Shown: piece by piece, positions 1 through 9,085 of the stretch
Layout: the number at the start of each line of letters is the position of its first letter
Position numbering within the stretch: position 1 is the first letter of the stretch
Assembly (NCBI RefSeq): GCF_018138715.1
Contig: NZ_JAGSHX010000006.1
Location: 2,480,001 to 2,544,000, forward strand
Direction of reading: 5' to 3'
DNA length: 64,000 nucleotides
Origin: Streptomyces asiaticus
GTDB lineage: Bacteria; Actinomycetota; Actinomycetes; Streptomycetales; Streptomycetaceae
The notes under the pieces: model-generated
Seen by the model: only the letters and a program-made list of their open reading frames with translations
What the model was told of the DNA's origin: nothing
Database searches by the model: none
Translations under genes and position numbers: made by a program

Positions 1-326
1 TTCACGAACGTCCGTTATCGCCGACATGACTTTCTACGTCCCGTAATAAAGTCCGTACTGAGCGTCACGCGCATCACAGCCTTATCCATTGCCCTTGTTG
101 CAGCATCCGGCACTGTGCTGGAATTCCCGGGACCGCCGCGGGAATCACCGGCGCGCACGGGGGCGCAACGTGAGAGGCGCCGAGCGGCGGGGGGCTCCTC
201 TTGACGAACACGAAAGGATGCGCGCCGGTCACTCACGACCGACAGAGGGGATCGCGGTCCCCCACGACTCGACACCGCTCCGCCGCTCAATCCGGTGGGG
301 CGCCTGGTCCAGAGGTTGCGACGCTA
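1..326. other. Non-coding region upstream of the first conservon
   Basis: I see no convincing gene in these 326 bases. The reading frame of cvnA1 is open upstream to 201, but homologous proteins begin at the GTG at 327. The stretch probably holds the cvn1 promoter; a promoter-like element shared with cvn2 lies at 95-126. The first 90 bases are noticeably less GC-rich than the gene, as expected of a promoter region. Confidence 0.5.
95..126 (+). promoter_or_regulatory. Promoter-like element of cvn1, shared with cvn2
   Basis: The 12-mer GTGCTGGAATTC at 115-126 recurs exactly at 5961-5972 upstream of the second conservon. In both places a TTG-containing hexamer (TTGTTG here, TTGGAA there) precedes TGGAAT by 18 bases, which is the geometry of a -35/-10 pair. 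It ends 200 bases before the cvnA1 start. That this is the promoter is inference; the shared sequence is seen directly. Confidence 0.4.
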
Positions 327-3300
327 GTGCAGGGACGTTTCAAGAGGGATGGTATGGGGGCTCCCCAGGCCCGCCAGGGCCGAGGGGAAGCTTCGGCGGA
401 CCCGGAGCCGCGCGGCGCGGCCGACCGCGGCTCCTCGCCCCAGCGCGCCCAGGGAAGCAACGGCAGGACGCTGAGCGATCAGGGCCCCGAGGCCGGTACG
501 CAGAGCGCCACCCGGGTCAGTGCGCCCAGCGGCGGCGGTGGCGGCGGAGATGCCACGGAGCCGCCGGTCAAGGCGAAGCCCTCCGGCCCCACCGGGCCCG
601 GCAATCGCATGGCCCTGCGCAACTGGCGCATCAGCACCCGACTGGTCTCCCTGCTCGCACTCCCGGTGGTCGCCGCGACCACGCTGGGGGCGCTGCGCAT
701 CGAGGGCTCGCTGGACAACATCCAGCAGCTGGACCAGATGAAGCTGCTCACCGAGATGACGCAGCAGGCCACCCAGCTGGCCAGCGCGCTCCAGGAGGAG
801 CGCGACAAGTCGGCGGGTCCGCTGGCGGGCAAGGGCAACGACAAGGACGACCGGGTCGTCTCCACGCGTGAGGACACCAACCGCGCGATCACGGCGTTCC
901 GCGAGGCCACCCACCAGATCGACCCCGGTGACCAGTCGCTGGCCGGTGTGCAGTCCACGCTCGTCAACATCGACCGTCAGCTCGGCAAGATCAACGAGGT
1001 CCGGGACACGGCCTACGACAACAGCCAGTACTACTCGCTGACGGTCCAGAACTACAACGAGCTGATCAACTCGTTGCTGTCGCTCTCCCAGGACATGGCG
1101 CAGGCGACCAGCAACCGCGCGATGATCAACAACACCCGCGCGCTCGCCACCTTCTCCTCCGCGAAGGAGTACGCCTCCATCCAGCGCGCGCTCATCAGCG
1201 CCGCTCTCGCCGACCCCAAGGGCGCCGACTTCTCCGCCAACGACCGCCGCTTCGCCAGGACCGCGGTGGACAAGGAGAACGAGGCGCTCGGCCGCTTCAA
1301 GCAGATCCGCCAGGGCAACTCCGAGGACCTGCTCGAACCGCTGGACAGCCGCCCCGACATCAAGGCGGCGACCATGTACGCCGACCGCGCGGTGCGTGAC
1401 CCCGAGGGGCTCAAGGCGGAGAAGCGGACCGATCTTGACTGGTACGACCAGGACAGTATCAAGATCGAAGAGATGGGCAAGATCGAGGAAACGCTGCTCA
1501 GCGAGATGCAGCAGAAGGCTCGTGAGCTCCGTGACTCCGCCCAGCAGGACGCGATCCTCAACGGTGCGCTGATCCTGCTGGTCCTCGGCGTCTCCCTGGT
1601 CGGCGCCTTCGTCGTCGCCCGCTCCATGGTCCGCTCGCTGCGCCGTCTCCAGGACACCGCGCAGGAGGTCTCCCAGAAGCGGCTGCCCGAACTGGTCAAG
1701 CAGCTCTCGGAGTCCGACCCGCAGGATGTGGACACCTCCGTCGAGTCCGTCGGTGTGCACAGCCGGGACGAGATCGGAAAGGTGGCCGCGGCCTTCGACG
1801 ACGTGCACCGCGAGGCGGTCCGGCTCGCCGCCGAGCAGGCGCTGCTGCGGGGCAACGTCAACGCGATGTTCACCAACCTCTCGCGCCGCAGCCAGGGCCT
1901 CATCCAGCGCCAGCTCTCGCTCATCTCCGAGCTGGAGAGCCGCGAGGCCGACCCGGACCAGCTCTCCTCGCTGTTCAAGCTGGACCACCTCGCCACCCGT
2001 ATGCGCCGTAACGGCGAGAACCTCCTGGTCCTCGCGGGCGAGGAGCCCGGCCGCCGGTGGACCCGTCCGGTGCCGCTGGTGGACGTGCTCCGCGCGGCCG
2101 CCTCCGAGGTGGAGCAGTACGAGCGCATCGAGCTCAGCTCGGTCCCGGCGACCGAGGTCGCCGGCCGGGTCGTCAACGACCTCGTCCACCTGCTCGCCGA
2201 GCTGCTGGAGAACGCCACCTCCTTCTCCTCGCCGCAGACCAAGGTCAAGGTCACCGGTCACGCGCTGCCCGACGGGCGGGTGCTGGTCGAGATCCACGAC
2301 ACCGGTATCGGGCTCTCGCCCGAGGACCTGGCGGCGATCAACGAGCGGCTGGCCTCCCCGCCCACCGTCGATGTGTCGGTCTCCCGGCGCATGGGTCTGT
2401 TCGTGGTCGGCCGCCTCTCGCTGCGCCACGGCATCCGCATCCAGCTCCGGCCGTCCGACTCGGGCGGTACGACGGCGCTGGTCATGCTGCCGGTCGATGT
2501 CGCCCAGGGCGGCCGGAAGCCGGCCCCGCAGGCCGCCGGCGGCCAGGGCGGAACGGGCGCCGGCAACGGCGGCGGCCAGGGCGGCGGCGCGGGACTGCTC
2601 GGCTCGGCGCCCTCGCGGCGCCAGGTCCCGGGCTCCGGTTCGCGCACCGCGCTGCCGGGCAACGGCGGCGGCAGCGGACTGCCGACCCGGCCGGTCGGCG
2701 CGGGTGCGGGCCCCTCGGGCGGCGCCCCGTCCAGCGGCACCAACTTCTTCGAGGGCGGTCGGCCTCCCGGCCCCCGGACCAACGCCCCCTCGGGCCCCGG
2801 TGGCCAGGGCGGTCAGGGTGCTCCCGGCGCCCCTTCCGGCCGTCCCCCGCTTCCGACCCGCAGCGAGAGCCCGACCGTCGCCCCGCCGACCGGCGCCCCG
2901 GCCCGGGCCGACGGGGGCGACCAGGGCGACCGCCCGCAGCTGCCCACCCGCGGCCCCGCGCCCGAGCTTCCGGCCCCCACGCAGCCCGGCACCAGCTGGG
3001 GCGCGCGCCGCGCGTCCGGCGAGGACGACTGGCCGGGCACTCCGCGCGACGCGGGGGACACCCCGCGCGGGCACGAGGAGTACGAGTCCACCGGCGAGTT
3101 CGCCCGTCCGGAGCTCGGCGGCCCGTCGGAGCGGCGTGATCCGTTCGGCAACCGCGGCCCCGGTGACACCGGCGAGCTGCCGCAGCTGACCGACGGCCCC
3201 AGCATGTTCGAGCCGCGCCGCGCGCCCAGCGGGCCGCAGGCCGGGCAGGGGCTGTCCGACACCGGCCAGTTCAACCGCCCCGACTACGGCCGCGGCCCGG

Positions 3301-4205
3301 GCGACACCGGCGAGTTCGCCCGTCCGGAGCTCGGCCAGGGCCCGGGCGACACCGGTGAGTACGCCCAGCCCCGGTTCGAGGACGCCGCCCCGCGCGGCGG
3401 CCGCGGCCCCGGCGACACGGGCGAGTTCCCGCGGCCGAACATGGGCGGTCCCGGCGACACGGGCGAGTTCCCGCGCCCGAACGTGGGCGGCCCCGGCGAC
3501 ACCGGCGAGTTCCCGCGCCCGGACATGAGCGGCACCGGCGAGTACGGACTGCCCCAGGACTCCCAGGGCCAGCCCGAGCGGCGCACGAACGACCCGCTGC
3601 CGCCCGCCGCCGGTCCCGGCGACGGCCGTACGCCCATCTTCGACACCATCGAGTCGACCTGGCATCACCCCCAGGTCGTCGACCCCGGCACCTCGGGTCC
3701 GCGGGACGGGGGCCGGTCGTTCCCGTCCGCGCCCTCCGCGCCCGAGCCCACCCCCGGCCGGCCCGCCTCGGCCGTGCCGCCCCCCTCGCCCCGCGAGCCG
3801 CAGCCGGCATCCCAGGGCACGGGGGACTTCGCCGGATCGGGCGCCTCGGCGGGCCCGGGCGGCGCCGGTCGGGGCGGCCGGAGCACGGGTTCCCACTGGC
3901 GTACGTCGCCCCACAACGACGAGCGCTGGCGCCGCGCCGAGCAGATCCGCGAACCGGCGGCCGGCGGTATCACGTCGTCCGGGTTGCCACGGCGGGTGCC
4001 GCGCGCAAACCTCGTGGAGGGCGCCGCACACCAGCAGCCGCAGCAGCCCGAACGGACTGGGCCGCAGGTGTCTCGCGCGCCCGATGATGTACGCGGAAGG
4101 CTGACCAACCTCCGCCGTGGGATCCAGCAGGGTCGCCGGGCCGGTACCGGACTCGACGACAACCATGATCGCGGCATTGGCCCGACTTACCAGCAGGAGC
4201 GTTAG
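327..4205 (+). CDS. cvnA1: Conservon sensor ATPase CvnA (nitrate/nitrite-sensor-type histidine kinase-like protein)
   Basis: Membrane-anchored, histidine-kinase-like first component of a Cvn signalling complex, 1292 residues. In order: a basic, disordered N-terminus; membrane helix 1 at about 104-122; an extracellular NIT-type sensor region; helix 2 at about 410-432; a HAMP-like linker; a helical region with LDHLATRMRRN; and a HATPase_c domain whose N-box ELLENATSF lies near 625. A 500-residue Gly/Pro-rich tail follows, with about nine [DS]TGE[FY] units between 970 and 1075 and a conserved end motif SSGLPRRVP near 1215. I chose the GTG at 327 because homologues start (M/V)QGRFKRDG; AGAGG lies 11 bases upstream. 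The stop is followed at once by cvnB1. In such proteins kinase activity is not established, so sensor ATPase is the safer name. Confidence 0.88.
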   Translation: MQGRFKRDGMGAPQARQGRGEASADPEPRGAADRGSSPQRAQGSNGRTLSDQGPEAGTQSATRVSAPSGGGGGGDATEPPVKAKPSGPTGPGNRMALRNWRISTRLVSLLALPVVAATTLGALRIEGSLDNIQQLDQMKLLTEMTQQATQLASALQEERDKSAGPLAGKGNDKDDRVVSTREDTNRAITAFREATHQIDPGDQSLAGVQSTLVNIDRQLGKINEVRDTAYDNSQYYSLTVQNYNELINSLLSLSQDMAQATSNRAMINNTRALATFSSAKEYASIQRALISAALADPKGADFSANDRRFARTAVDKENEALGRFKQIRQGNSEDLLEPLDSRPDIKAATMYADRAVRDPEGLKAEKRTDLDWYDQDSIKIEEMGKIEETLLSEMQQKARELRDSAQQDAILNGALILLVLGVSLVGAFVVARSMVRSLRRLQDTAQEVSQKRLPELVKQLSESDPQDVDTSVESVGVHSRDEIGKVAAAFDDVHREAVRLAAEQALLRGNVNAMFTNLSRRSQGLIQRQLSLISELESREADPDQLSSLFKLDHLATRMRRNGENLLVLAGEEPGRRWTRPVPLVDVLRAAASEVEQYERIELSSVPATEVAGRVVNDLVHLLAELLENATSFSSPQTKVKVTGHALPDGRVLVEIHDTGIGLSPEDLAAINERLASPPTVDVSVSRRMGLFVVGRLSLRHGIRIQLRPSDSGGTTALVMLPVDVAQGGRKPAPQAAGGQGGTGAGNGGGQGGGAGLLGSAPSRRQVPGSGSRTALPGNGGGSGLPTRPVGAGAGPSGGAPSSGTNFFEGGRPPGPRTNAPSGPGGQGGQGAPGAPSGRPPLPTRSESPTVAPPTGAPARADGGDQGDRPQLPTRGPAPELPAPTQPGTSWGARRASGEDDWPGTPRDAGDTPRGHEEYESTGEFARPELGGPSERRDPFGNRGPGDTGELPQLTDGPSMFEPRRAPSGPQAGQGLSDTGQFNRPDYGRGPGDTGEFARPELGQGPGDTGEYAQPRFEDAAPRGGRGPGDTGEFPRPNMGGPGDTGEFPRPNVGGPGDTGEFPRPDMSGTGEYGLPQDSQGQPERRTNDPLPPAAGPGDGRTPIFDTIESTWHHPQVVDPGTSGPRDGGRSFPSAPSAPEPTPGRPASAVPPPSPREPQPASQGTGDFAGSGASAGPGGAGRGGRSTGSHWRTSPHNDERWRRAEQIREPAAGGITSSGLPRRVPRANLVEGAAHQQPQQPERTGPQVSRAPDDVRGRLTNLRRGIQQGRRAGTGLDDNHDRGIGPTYQQER

Positions 4206-4628
4206 TTGAGCCCGATGAGCCAGGCGGCGCAGAATCTGAACTGGTTGATCACGAACTTCGTGGACAACACCCCCGGGGTGTCCCACACGGTGGTGGTCTC
4301 CGCCGACGGACTCCTTCTGGCGATGTCCGAAGGCTTCCCCCGTGACCGAGCCGATCAACTGGCGGCGGTGGCCTCCGGCCTGACCTCGCTCACCTCCGGA
4401 GCCTCCCGCATCTTCGAAGGCGGCGTGGTCAACCAGACCGTCGTCGAAATGGAACGAGGCTTCCTCTTCATCATGTCGATCTCCGACGGGTCCTCCCTCG
4501 CCGTGCTCGCCCACCCCGACTGCGACATCGGCCTCGTCGGCTACGAGATGGCCCTGCTGGTCGATCGCGCGGGCAACGTCCTCACCCCGGACCTGCGCGC
4601 CGAACTCCAGGGCAGCCTGTTGAACTGA
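4206..4628 (+). CDS. cvnB1: Roadblock/LC7 domain protein CvnB
   Basis: Small cytoplasmic roadblock/LC7-fold protein of 140 residues, the second conservon component. In MglB-like families this fold binds and regulates a partner small GTPase (here CvnD). The TTG at 4206 directly abuts the cvnA1 stop, giving the same N-terminus (MSPMSQAAQN) as the second copy at 9086; an internal ATG at 4215 is the alternative start. The protein differs from CvnB2 at one residue only (Asp for Glu in AHPDCDIG), and 236 bp (4254-4489) are identical to 9134-9369. Very likely cotranscribed and translationally coupled with cvnA1. Confidence 0.9.
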   Translation: MSPMSQAAQNLNWLITNFVDNTPGVSHTVVVSADGLLLAMSEGFPRDRADQLAAVASGLTSLTSGASRIFEGGVVNQTVVEMERGFLFIMSISDGSSLAVLAHPDCDIGLVGYEMALLVDRAGNVLTPDLRAELQGSLLN

Positions 4629-4652
4629 TCCAACGACCATCCGAAGCCCGCC

Positions 4653-4676
4653 CGCCCGGCCACCTGGCCGGGCGGC
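4653..4676 (+). other. Hairpin at the cvnB1-cvnC1 junction
   Basis: A perfect 10-bp stem (CCGCCCGGCC with GGCCGGGCGG) and a 4-base ACCT loop lie in the 106-base gap between cvnB1 and cvnC1. There is no T-tract after it, so it is unlikely to be a full terminator. A different 11-bp hairpin sits at the same place in the second conservon, which suggests differential expression or an mRNA processing or stability element. Confidence 0.6.
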
Positions 4677-4734
4677 CCCCCACCGGCACCGACCGACGGC
4701 ACCACCGTCACCTTGTTGTCCGACCGGAGGATCC

Positions 4735-5145
4735 ATGACCCCGCCCCCCGCCTCGCCCGGCCCGTACGGCGGCCATCACCAATCGCCGTACGGGGGTGAA
4801 GGCGACCAGCCATTGGTGCGCCCCTATGCCATGACCGGTGGCCGGACCCGGCCGCGCTACCAGCTCGCCATCGAGGCGCTGGTCAGCACGACGGCCGACC
4901 CCGTGCATCTACAGGGGCTCCTTCCCGAGCACCAGCGGATCTGCCACCTGTGCCAGGAGGTCAAGTCGGTCGCCGAGGTCTCGGCGCTGCTGAACATCCC
5001 CCTGGGCGTGGCACGCATCCTGGTGGCGGACCTGGCGGAGGCCGGCATGGTGGCGATCCACCAGCCCGGGGGCGGTTCGGAAGCGGGCGGAACTCCGGAT
5101 GTGACACTGCTCGAAAGGGTGCTCAGTGGACTTCGCAAGCTCTAG
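4735..5145 (+). CDS. cvnC1: DUF742 protein CvnC
   Basis: Third conservon component, 136 residues, DUF742 family, with a predicted winged-helix-like fold of unknown biochemical role. A short variable Pro/Gly-rich N-terminus precedes the conserved core from about residue 25: VRPYAMTGGRTRP, LPEHQRICHLC, KSVAE and LGVARILVADLAEAG. The start ATG at 4735 has GGAGG about seven bases upstream. The 3' end overlaps cvnD1 by 20 bases, which implies translational coupling. It is shorter than CvnC2, which carries a long Gln/Pro-rich N-terminal extension. Confidence 0.88.
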   Translation: MTPPPASPGPYGGHHQSPYGGEGDQPLVRPYAMTGGRTRPRYQLAIEALVSTTADPVHLQGLLPEHQRICHLCQEVKSVAEVSALLNIPLGVARILVADLAEAGMVAIHQPGGGSEAGGTPDVTLLERVLSGLRKL

Positions 5146-5710
5146 CGGCGCTCCCCCCGCCCGCGCGACCACCTCGGCGAAGATCGTGGTGGCGGGCGGC
5201 TTCGGCGTGGGCAAGACCACGTTCGTCGGCGCGGTCTCGGAGATCAACCCGCTGCGCACCGAAGCCGTGATGACCTCCGCCTCGGCGGGCATCGACGATC
5301 TGAGCCACGTCCAGGACAAGACCACGACGACCGTGGCGATGGACTTCGGCCGCATCACGCTCGATGACGACCTGATCCTGTACCTGTTCGGCACGCCCGG
5401 CCAGGACCGCTTCTGGTTCATGTGGGACGACCTGGTCCGCGGCGCCATCGGCGCGGTCGTCCTGGTGGACACCCGCCGCCTCGCCGACTGCTTCCCCGCC
5501 GTCGACTACTTCGAGAACTCCGGCCTGCCCTTCGTCATCGCCCTCAACGGCTTCGACGGCCAGCAGCCCTACAACCCCGAAGAGGTCCGCGAGGCCCTCC
5601 AGATCGGCCCGGACACTCCCATCATCACCACCGACGCCCGCCACCGCAGCGAGGCCAAGAGCGCGCTCATCACGCTGGTCGAGCATGCGCTGATGGCCCG
5701 GCTCAAGTAG
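5126..5710 (+). CDS. cvnD1: Conservon GTPase CvnD
   Basis: Ras/MglA-like small GTPase of 194 residues, the output component of the conservon. The P-loop is GGFGVGKTT at about 25-33. The switch II region reads FGTPGQDRFWFMWDD. The G4 position reads ALNGFD, with Gly in place of the Lys of NKxD, as I recall for this family. The GTG start at 5126 lies inside the end of cvnC1 and has GAAAGGG upstream. CvnD1 and CvnD2 are nearly identical. Nucleotide exchange is presumably controlled by CvnB and CvnA at the membrane; that is family inference. Confidence 0.9.
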   Translation: MDFASSSGAPPARATTSAKIVVAGGFGVGKTTFVGAVSEINPLRTEAVMTSASAGIDDLSHVQDKTTTTVAMDFGRITLDDDLILYLFGTPGQDRFWFMWDDLVRGAIGAVVLVDTRRLADCFPAVDYFENSGLPFVIALNGFDGQQPYNPEEVREALQIGPDTPIITTDARHRSEAKSALITLVEHALMARLK

Positions 5711-5748
5711 GGGCCGCTGTCCGGAAGTTGTCGGAAATCCGACGTAGG

Positions 5749-5776
5749 GCGGGCTGTGTCGAACGACACGGCCCGC
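5749..5776 (+). terminator. Probable terminator of the first conservon
   Basis: A 12-bp stem (GCGGGCTGTGTC with GACACGGCCCGC, one G-U pair) and a GAAC loop lie 39 bases after the cvnD1 stop and are followed by a T-containing stretch. It probably separates the two operons. Confidence 0.6.
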
Positions 5777-5940
5777 TCGTCATTCATAACGTTTCGACAG
5801 AGATATGCACCGGCTGTCGATACGGAGCGCGATCGCGTAGCTCCGGTGCGCACTCAAATAGTTCGTTATTCGACAGATCTCAGCCGTAACGCCCGTTTTT
5901 TCTCTGGTCCAGACAACACACTGAGCGCTTTGCGCACTGT

Positions 5941-5972
5941 TTGGAAAGCACCCGCGCGGCGTGCTGGAATTC
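5941..5972 (+). promoter_or_regulatory. Promoter-like element of cvn2, shared with cvn1
   Basis: TTGGAA is separated by 18 bases from TGGAAT, inside the exact 12-mer GTGCTGGAATTC (5961-5972) that also occurs at 115-126. It lies 74 bases before the chosen cvnA2 start. Promoter identity is inference from the geometry and the duplication. Confidence 0.4.
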
Positions 5973-6045
5973 GCTGAACTGGGCAGTCAGGGCTCAGCTG
6001 GGAACGGCACGAATCAGGTGCCGATGCCGAGAGGTTGTTGGTCGA

Positions 6046-9000
6046 GTGAGGCGAAGCAAGCCGGACCCCGCGCAAGAGGCGCGAGGGAACTTCACCCCGC
6101 CGCCGCGTACAGGCACAGCGGCGTCGCCCGCCGAGGCAGCGGGGCCACCCGCACCCAGTGGTGGCCGGATCTCCCCTCGGAACTGGCGGGTGCGCGGCCG
6201 GCTGTACGCAATCCTGCTCATCCCCGTGCTCGTGGCCCTGGTCTTCGGTGGCTTCCAGGTCGCCTCATCGGTCTCCACCTGGAACGAGGCGCGGGACGCC
6301 GAGCGCACCGCCCAGGTCGTCCGGGCCGCCACCACCTACGCCCACGCCCTGGTCAACGAGCGCGACCTGACCGCGGGCCCGCTGCTCAGCGGCACCAACG
6401 AGGCCACGGTCTCCAAGGCCCGGGCCGCCAGCGACGCGGCGAAGAAGGATTTCGACAAGGCCGTCGCCGACATGCCGCAGACGCCGACCCTGAAACGCCG
6501 CCTCAAAGCGTTCAGAGCCGCCGAACCGCAGCTGGTCGCCCTGCGCCGGAACGCCTACACCGACCGCCTCGACGGGGTGAAGACCGAAGAGGGCTATGTG
6601 GCCGTCGAGCACGGGCTGATCGAGTTCGCCAATGAACTCGGCCTGGGCACCGGCAATATCACGTCATACGGCCGTACCGTCTACGCGGTATCCCTGGCCA
6701 AGGGCGCGGAGTCGCTCCAGCGCTCCATCGGCACCCATCTGCTGGTGAAGCCCGGCCCGTCCACGACCGACCGCAAGACCCAGCTCACCGCCTTCACCTC
6801 GTACGTCTACCTCGAGGGCATCGCGCTCGGGGAGTTCGAGGCCGCCGGCACCCCGCAGGACGTGACCCGGCTCGAGGACACCCTCACGACGGCCGAGAAG
6901 CGTGCGCAGACGCAAATCGCCGAGGCGAAGCGGAAGGCGGAGGCGGACGGAAAGAAGTTCGTGGCGCCGCCCGGCATGGACAAGATGCTCAAGGCCGTGG
7001 GCAGCGGTGCGAGCCCCTCCGCGCTGGCCGCCCAGGGGGTCACCCCGGACTCCTGGTTCAACGCCTCCACGATCAAGTTCAACGCCTACCGGGACGTCGA
7101 GCAGACCCTGGTGAACAAGGCCGTGGACGAGGCGGCGCAGATCTCGTCGGACGCCCGGCGCGATGCGATCGTCAACGGCGCGATCGTGGTGCTGGCGCTC
7201 CTCGCCGCCTTCTTCGTGGCCGCCCGGATGGCCCGGTCGATGAGCCATTCGATGCGGCAACTGCGCAACGCCGCCTTCGACGTCGCCGAGAAGCGGCTGC
7301 CTGCGGTGGTCGACCAGCTCTCCCGCACCGACCCCGGACGGGTGGACACCCGGGTCAGGTCGATACCGATCAACACCCGGGACGAGATCGGCGAGGTGGC
7401 CCGCGCCTTCGACCAGGTGCACCGCGAGGCGATCCGGCTCGCGGCCGAGCAGGCGATGCTGCGCGGCGGCGTCAACGCGATCTTCACCAACCTTTCCAGT
7501 CGCAACCAGGGACTGATCGAGCGGCAGCTGACCCTGATCTCCGAACTGGAGAGCCGGGAGGCCGATCCGGACCAGCTGGAGCACCTCTTCCGGCTGGACC
7601 ACCTGGCCACCCGTATGCGGCGCAACGGCGAGAACCTCCTGATCCTCGCGGGCGAGGAGCCCGGCCGGCGCTGGAACCAGCCGGTGCCGCTGATCGACGT
7701 GTTGCGGGCCGCCTCCTCCGAGGTGGAGTCCTACGAGCGGATCGAGCTGGCCGGGATCTCCGAGAGCGAGATCCACGGCACCGCGGTGACCGACCTGGTG
7801 CACCTCCTGGCCGAGCTGCTGGAGAACGCCACCACCTTCTCCTCCCCGCACACCAAGGTGCGGGTCACCTCGACCCGGCTGCCCGACGGCCGGGTGGTGG
7901 TGGAGATCCACGACAAGGGCATCGGCCTGACCGCCGAGGACTTCGCCGACATCAACCACAAGCTGGCCAATCCGCCGACGGTGGACGCCTCGGTGTCCCA
8001 GCGCATGGGCCTGTTCGTGGTCGGCCGCCTCGCCGACCGGCACGGCATCCGGGTCCAGCTGCGCCCCTCCGGGGAGCTGGCGGGCACCACCTCGCTGGTG
8101 ATGCTGCCCGAGGCGATCACCCACGGCGGTGGCGGCGAGGAGCTGCCCCAGGACGACTTCACGGTCTCCCGGATCGTTCCCGAGCCGCAGCCCGCTCCCT
8201 CCTACGAGGACGCGAGCGAGCTGTCCTCGCGCACCGCCGCCGAGCTGGGCTTCGACGACTCCGCCTACGACCGGGACCAGGGGCAGAACCAGTTCCTGGG
8301 CCAGTACAGCGGAATGGGAGCCACCCCGCCCGAGCAGGATCCGCGCCATGACCAGGCCGCTTCCGGCCCGTTGGCGCAGTCCGGGTACCAGAATTCCGCC
8401 TTTACGCAACCGGAAGCGAATTACACAACTCAAACGGAATCCGAACAGCAGCCGTACATCGGCTATAACTCACCCTCTCAGCAGGGAGAGTGGGGCGATT
8501 CCGGATCTTTCGAGATGCCCTTCGCGTCGCAGTTCGGGACCGAAGCGGAATCGGGACCCAGCGCTCCCGAAGTTTCCCGGGACCGCGTAGAGTTCCACCG
8601 TCCGGGCCCTTCCCCGAGCGGAATCCACTCGATGACCGACGCCGGGCTTCCGCGTCGTGACAAGCAGTGGCAGCCGTCCGAGGAGACAGGGGCACAGGGG
8701 ATGGTCGGGGATCCGGCGGCGCCCGCGGCGCCGCAGCGGCCCCACCAGGCTCCCCAGCAGCAGGAGGACGGTGCCCCGTGGCAGTCGGAGAACGACCAGC
8801 GCTGGCACCGTGCCGAGCGGCTGCGCGAGCCGAAGGCCGGCGGGGTCACATCGTCCGGCCTGCCCCGCCGGGTGCCCAAGGCCAATCTGGTCGAGGGCGC
8901 CGCGGAGCCGACCGGACAGGGCGGCCCCCAGGTCTCCCGCGCCCCGGAGGACGTCCGCGGCAGGCTGAGCAACCTGCGCCGCGGCGTCCAGCGGGGACGC

Positions 9001-9084
9001 GACGCGAGGTCCGGGACCCCCGGGCGTGACCAGCATGACCAACAGGGCTTCGGCCCCGGCAGCACCTACGATCAGGAGCGTTAG
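6046..9084 (+). CDS. cvnA2: Conservon sensor ATPase CvnA, second copy
   Basis: Sensor component of the second conservon, 1012 residues. Membrane helix 1 is at about 52-73, followed by an extracellular sensor region quite different from CvnA1. Helix 2 is at about 375-397, followed by a HAMP-like linker, then LDHLATRMRRN and a HATPase_c domain with ELLENATTF near 590. The disordered tail is Gln/Ser/Glu-rich and lacks the DTGEF repeats of CvnA1, but ends in the same SSGLPRRVP motif near 935. I chose the GTG at 6046 (VRRSKPDPA), with GAGG 11 bases upstream, although the frame is open from 5941. The ATPase core is close to CvnA1 while the ectodomain is diverged, so the two complexes probably sense different signals. 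Confidence 0.87.
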   Translation: MRRSKPDPAQEARGNFTPPPRTGTAASPAEAAGPPAPSGGRISPRNWRVRGRLYAILLIPVLVALVFGGFQVASSVSTWNEARDAERTAQVVRAATTYAHALVNERDLTAGPLLSGTNEATVSKARAASDAAKKDFDKAVADMPQTPTLKRRLKAFRAAEPQLVALRRNAYTDRLDGVKTEEGYVAVEHGLIEFANELGLGTGNITSYGRTVYAVSLAKGAESLQRSIGTHLLVKPGPSTTDRKTQLTAFTSYVYLEGIALGEFEAAGTPQDVTRLEDTLTTAEKRAQTQIAEAKRKAEADGKKFVAPPGMDKMLKAVGSGASPSALAAQGVTPDSWFNASTIKFNAYRDVEQTLVNKAVDEAAQISSDARRDAIVNGAIVVLALLAAFFVAARMARSMSHSMRQLRNAAFDVAEKRLPAVVDQLSRTDPGRVDTRVRSIPINTRDEIGEVARAFDQVHREAIRLAAEQAMLRGGVNAIFTNLSSRNQGLIERQLTLISELESREADPDQLEHLFRLDHLATRMRRNGENLLILAGEEPGRRWNQPVPLIDVLRAASSEVESYERIELAGISESEIHGTAVTDLVHLLAELLENATTFSSPHTKVRVTSTRLPDGRVVVEIHDKGIGLTAEDFADINHKLANPPTVDASVSQRMGLFVVGRLADRHGIRVQLRPSGELAGTTSLVMLPEAITHGGGGEELPQDDFTVSRIVPEPQPAPSYEDASELSSRTAAELGFDDSAYDRDQGQNQFLGQYSGMGATPPEQDPRHDQAASGPLAQSGYQNSAFTQPEANYTTQTESEQQPYIGYNSPSQQGEWGDSGSFEMPFASQFGTEAESGPSAPEVSRDRVEFHRPGPSPSGIHSMTDAGLPRRDKQWQPSEETGAQGMVGDPAAPAAPQRPHQAPQQQEDGAPWQSENDQRWHRAERLREPKAGGVTSSGLPRRVPKANLVEGAAEPTGQGGPQVSRAPEDVRGRLSNLRRGVQRGRDARSGTPGRDQHDQQGFGPGSTYDQER

Positions 9085-9085
9085 T

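Larger units (their letters stand above)
5711..6045. other. Intergenic region between the two conservons
   Basis: No gene seen in 335 bases. It holds the probable cvn1 terminator (5749-5776), a lower-GC stretch at about 5780-5945 and the cvn2 promoter-like element (5941-5972). The long frame of cvnA2 is open here from 5941, but its conserved start is at 6046. Confidence 0.5.

Noticed and set aside
324..4736. A 1470-codon open frame on the minus strand opposite cvnA1
   Set aside because: It is the antisense shadow of a GC-rich gene; codon composition is low-complexity (Gly, Arg, Ala, Val) and no family motif is present, while the plus strand has clear domains.
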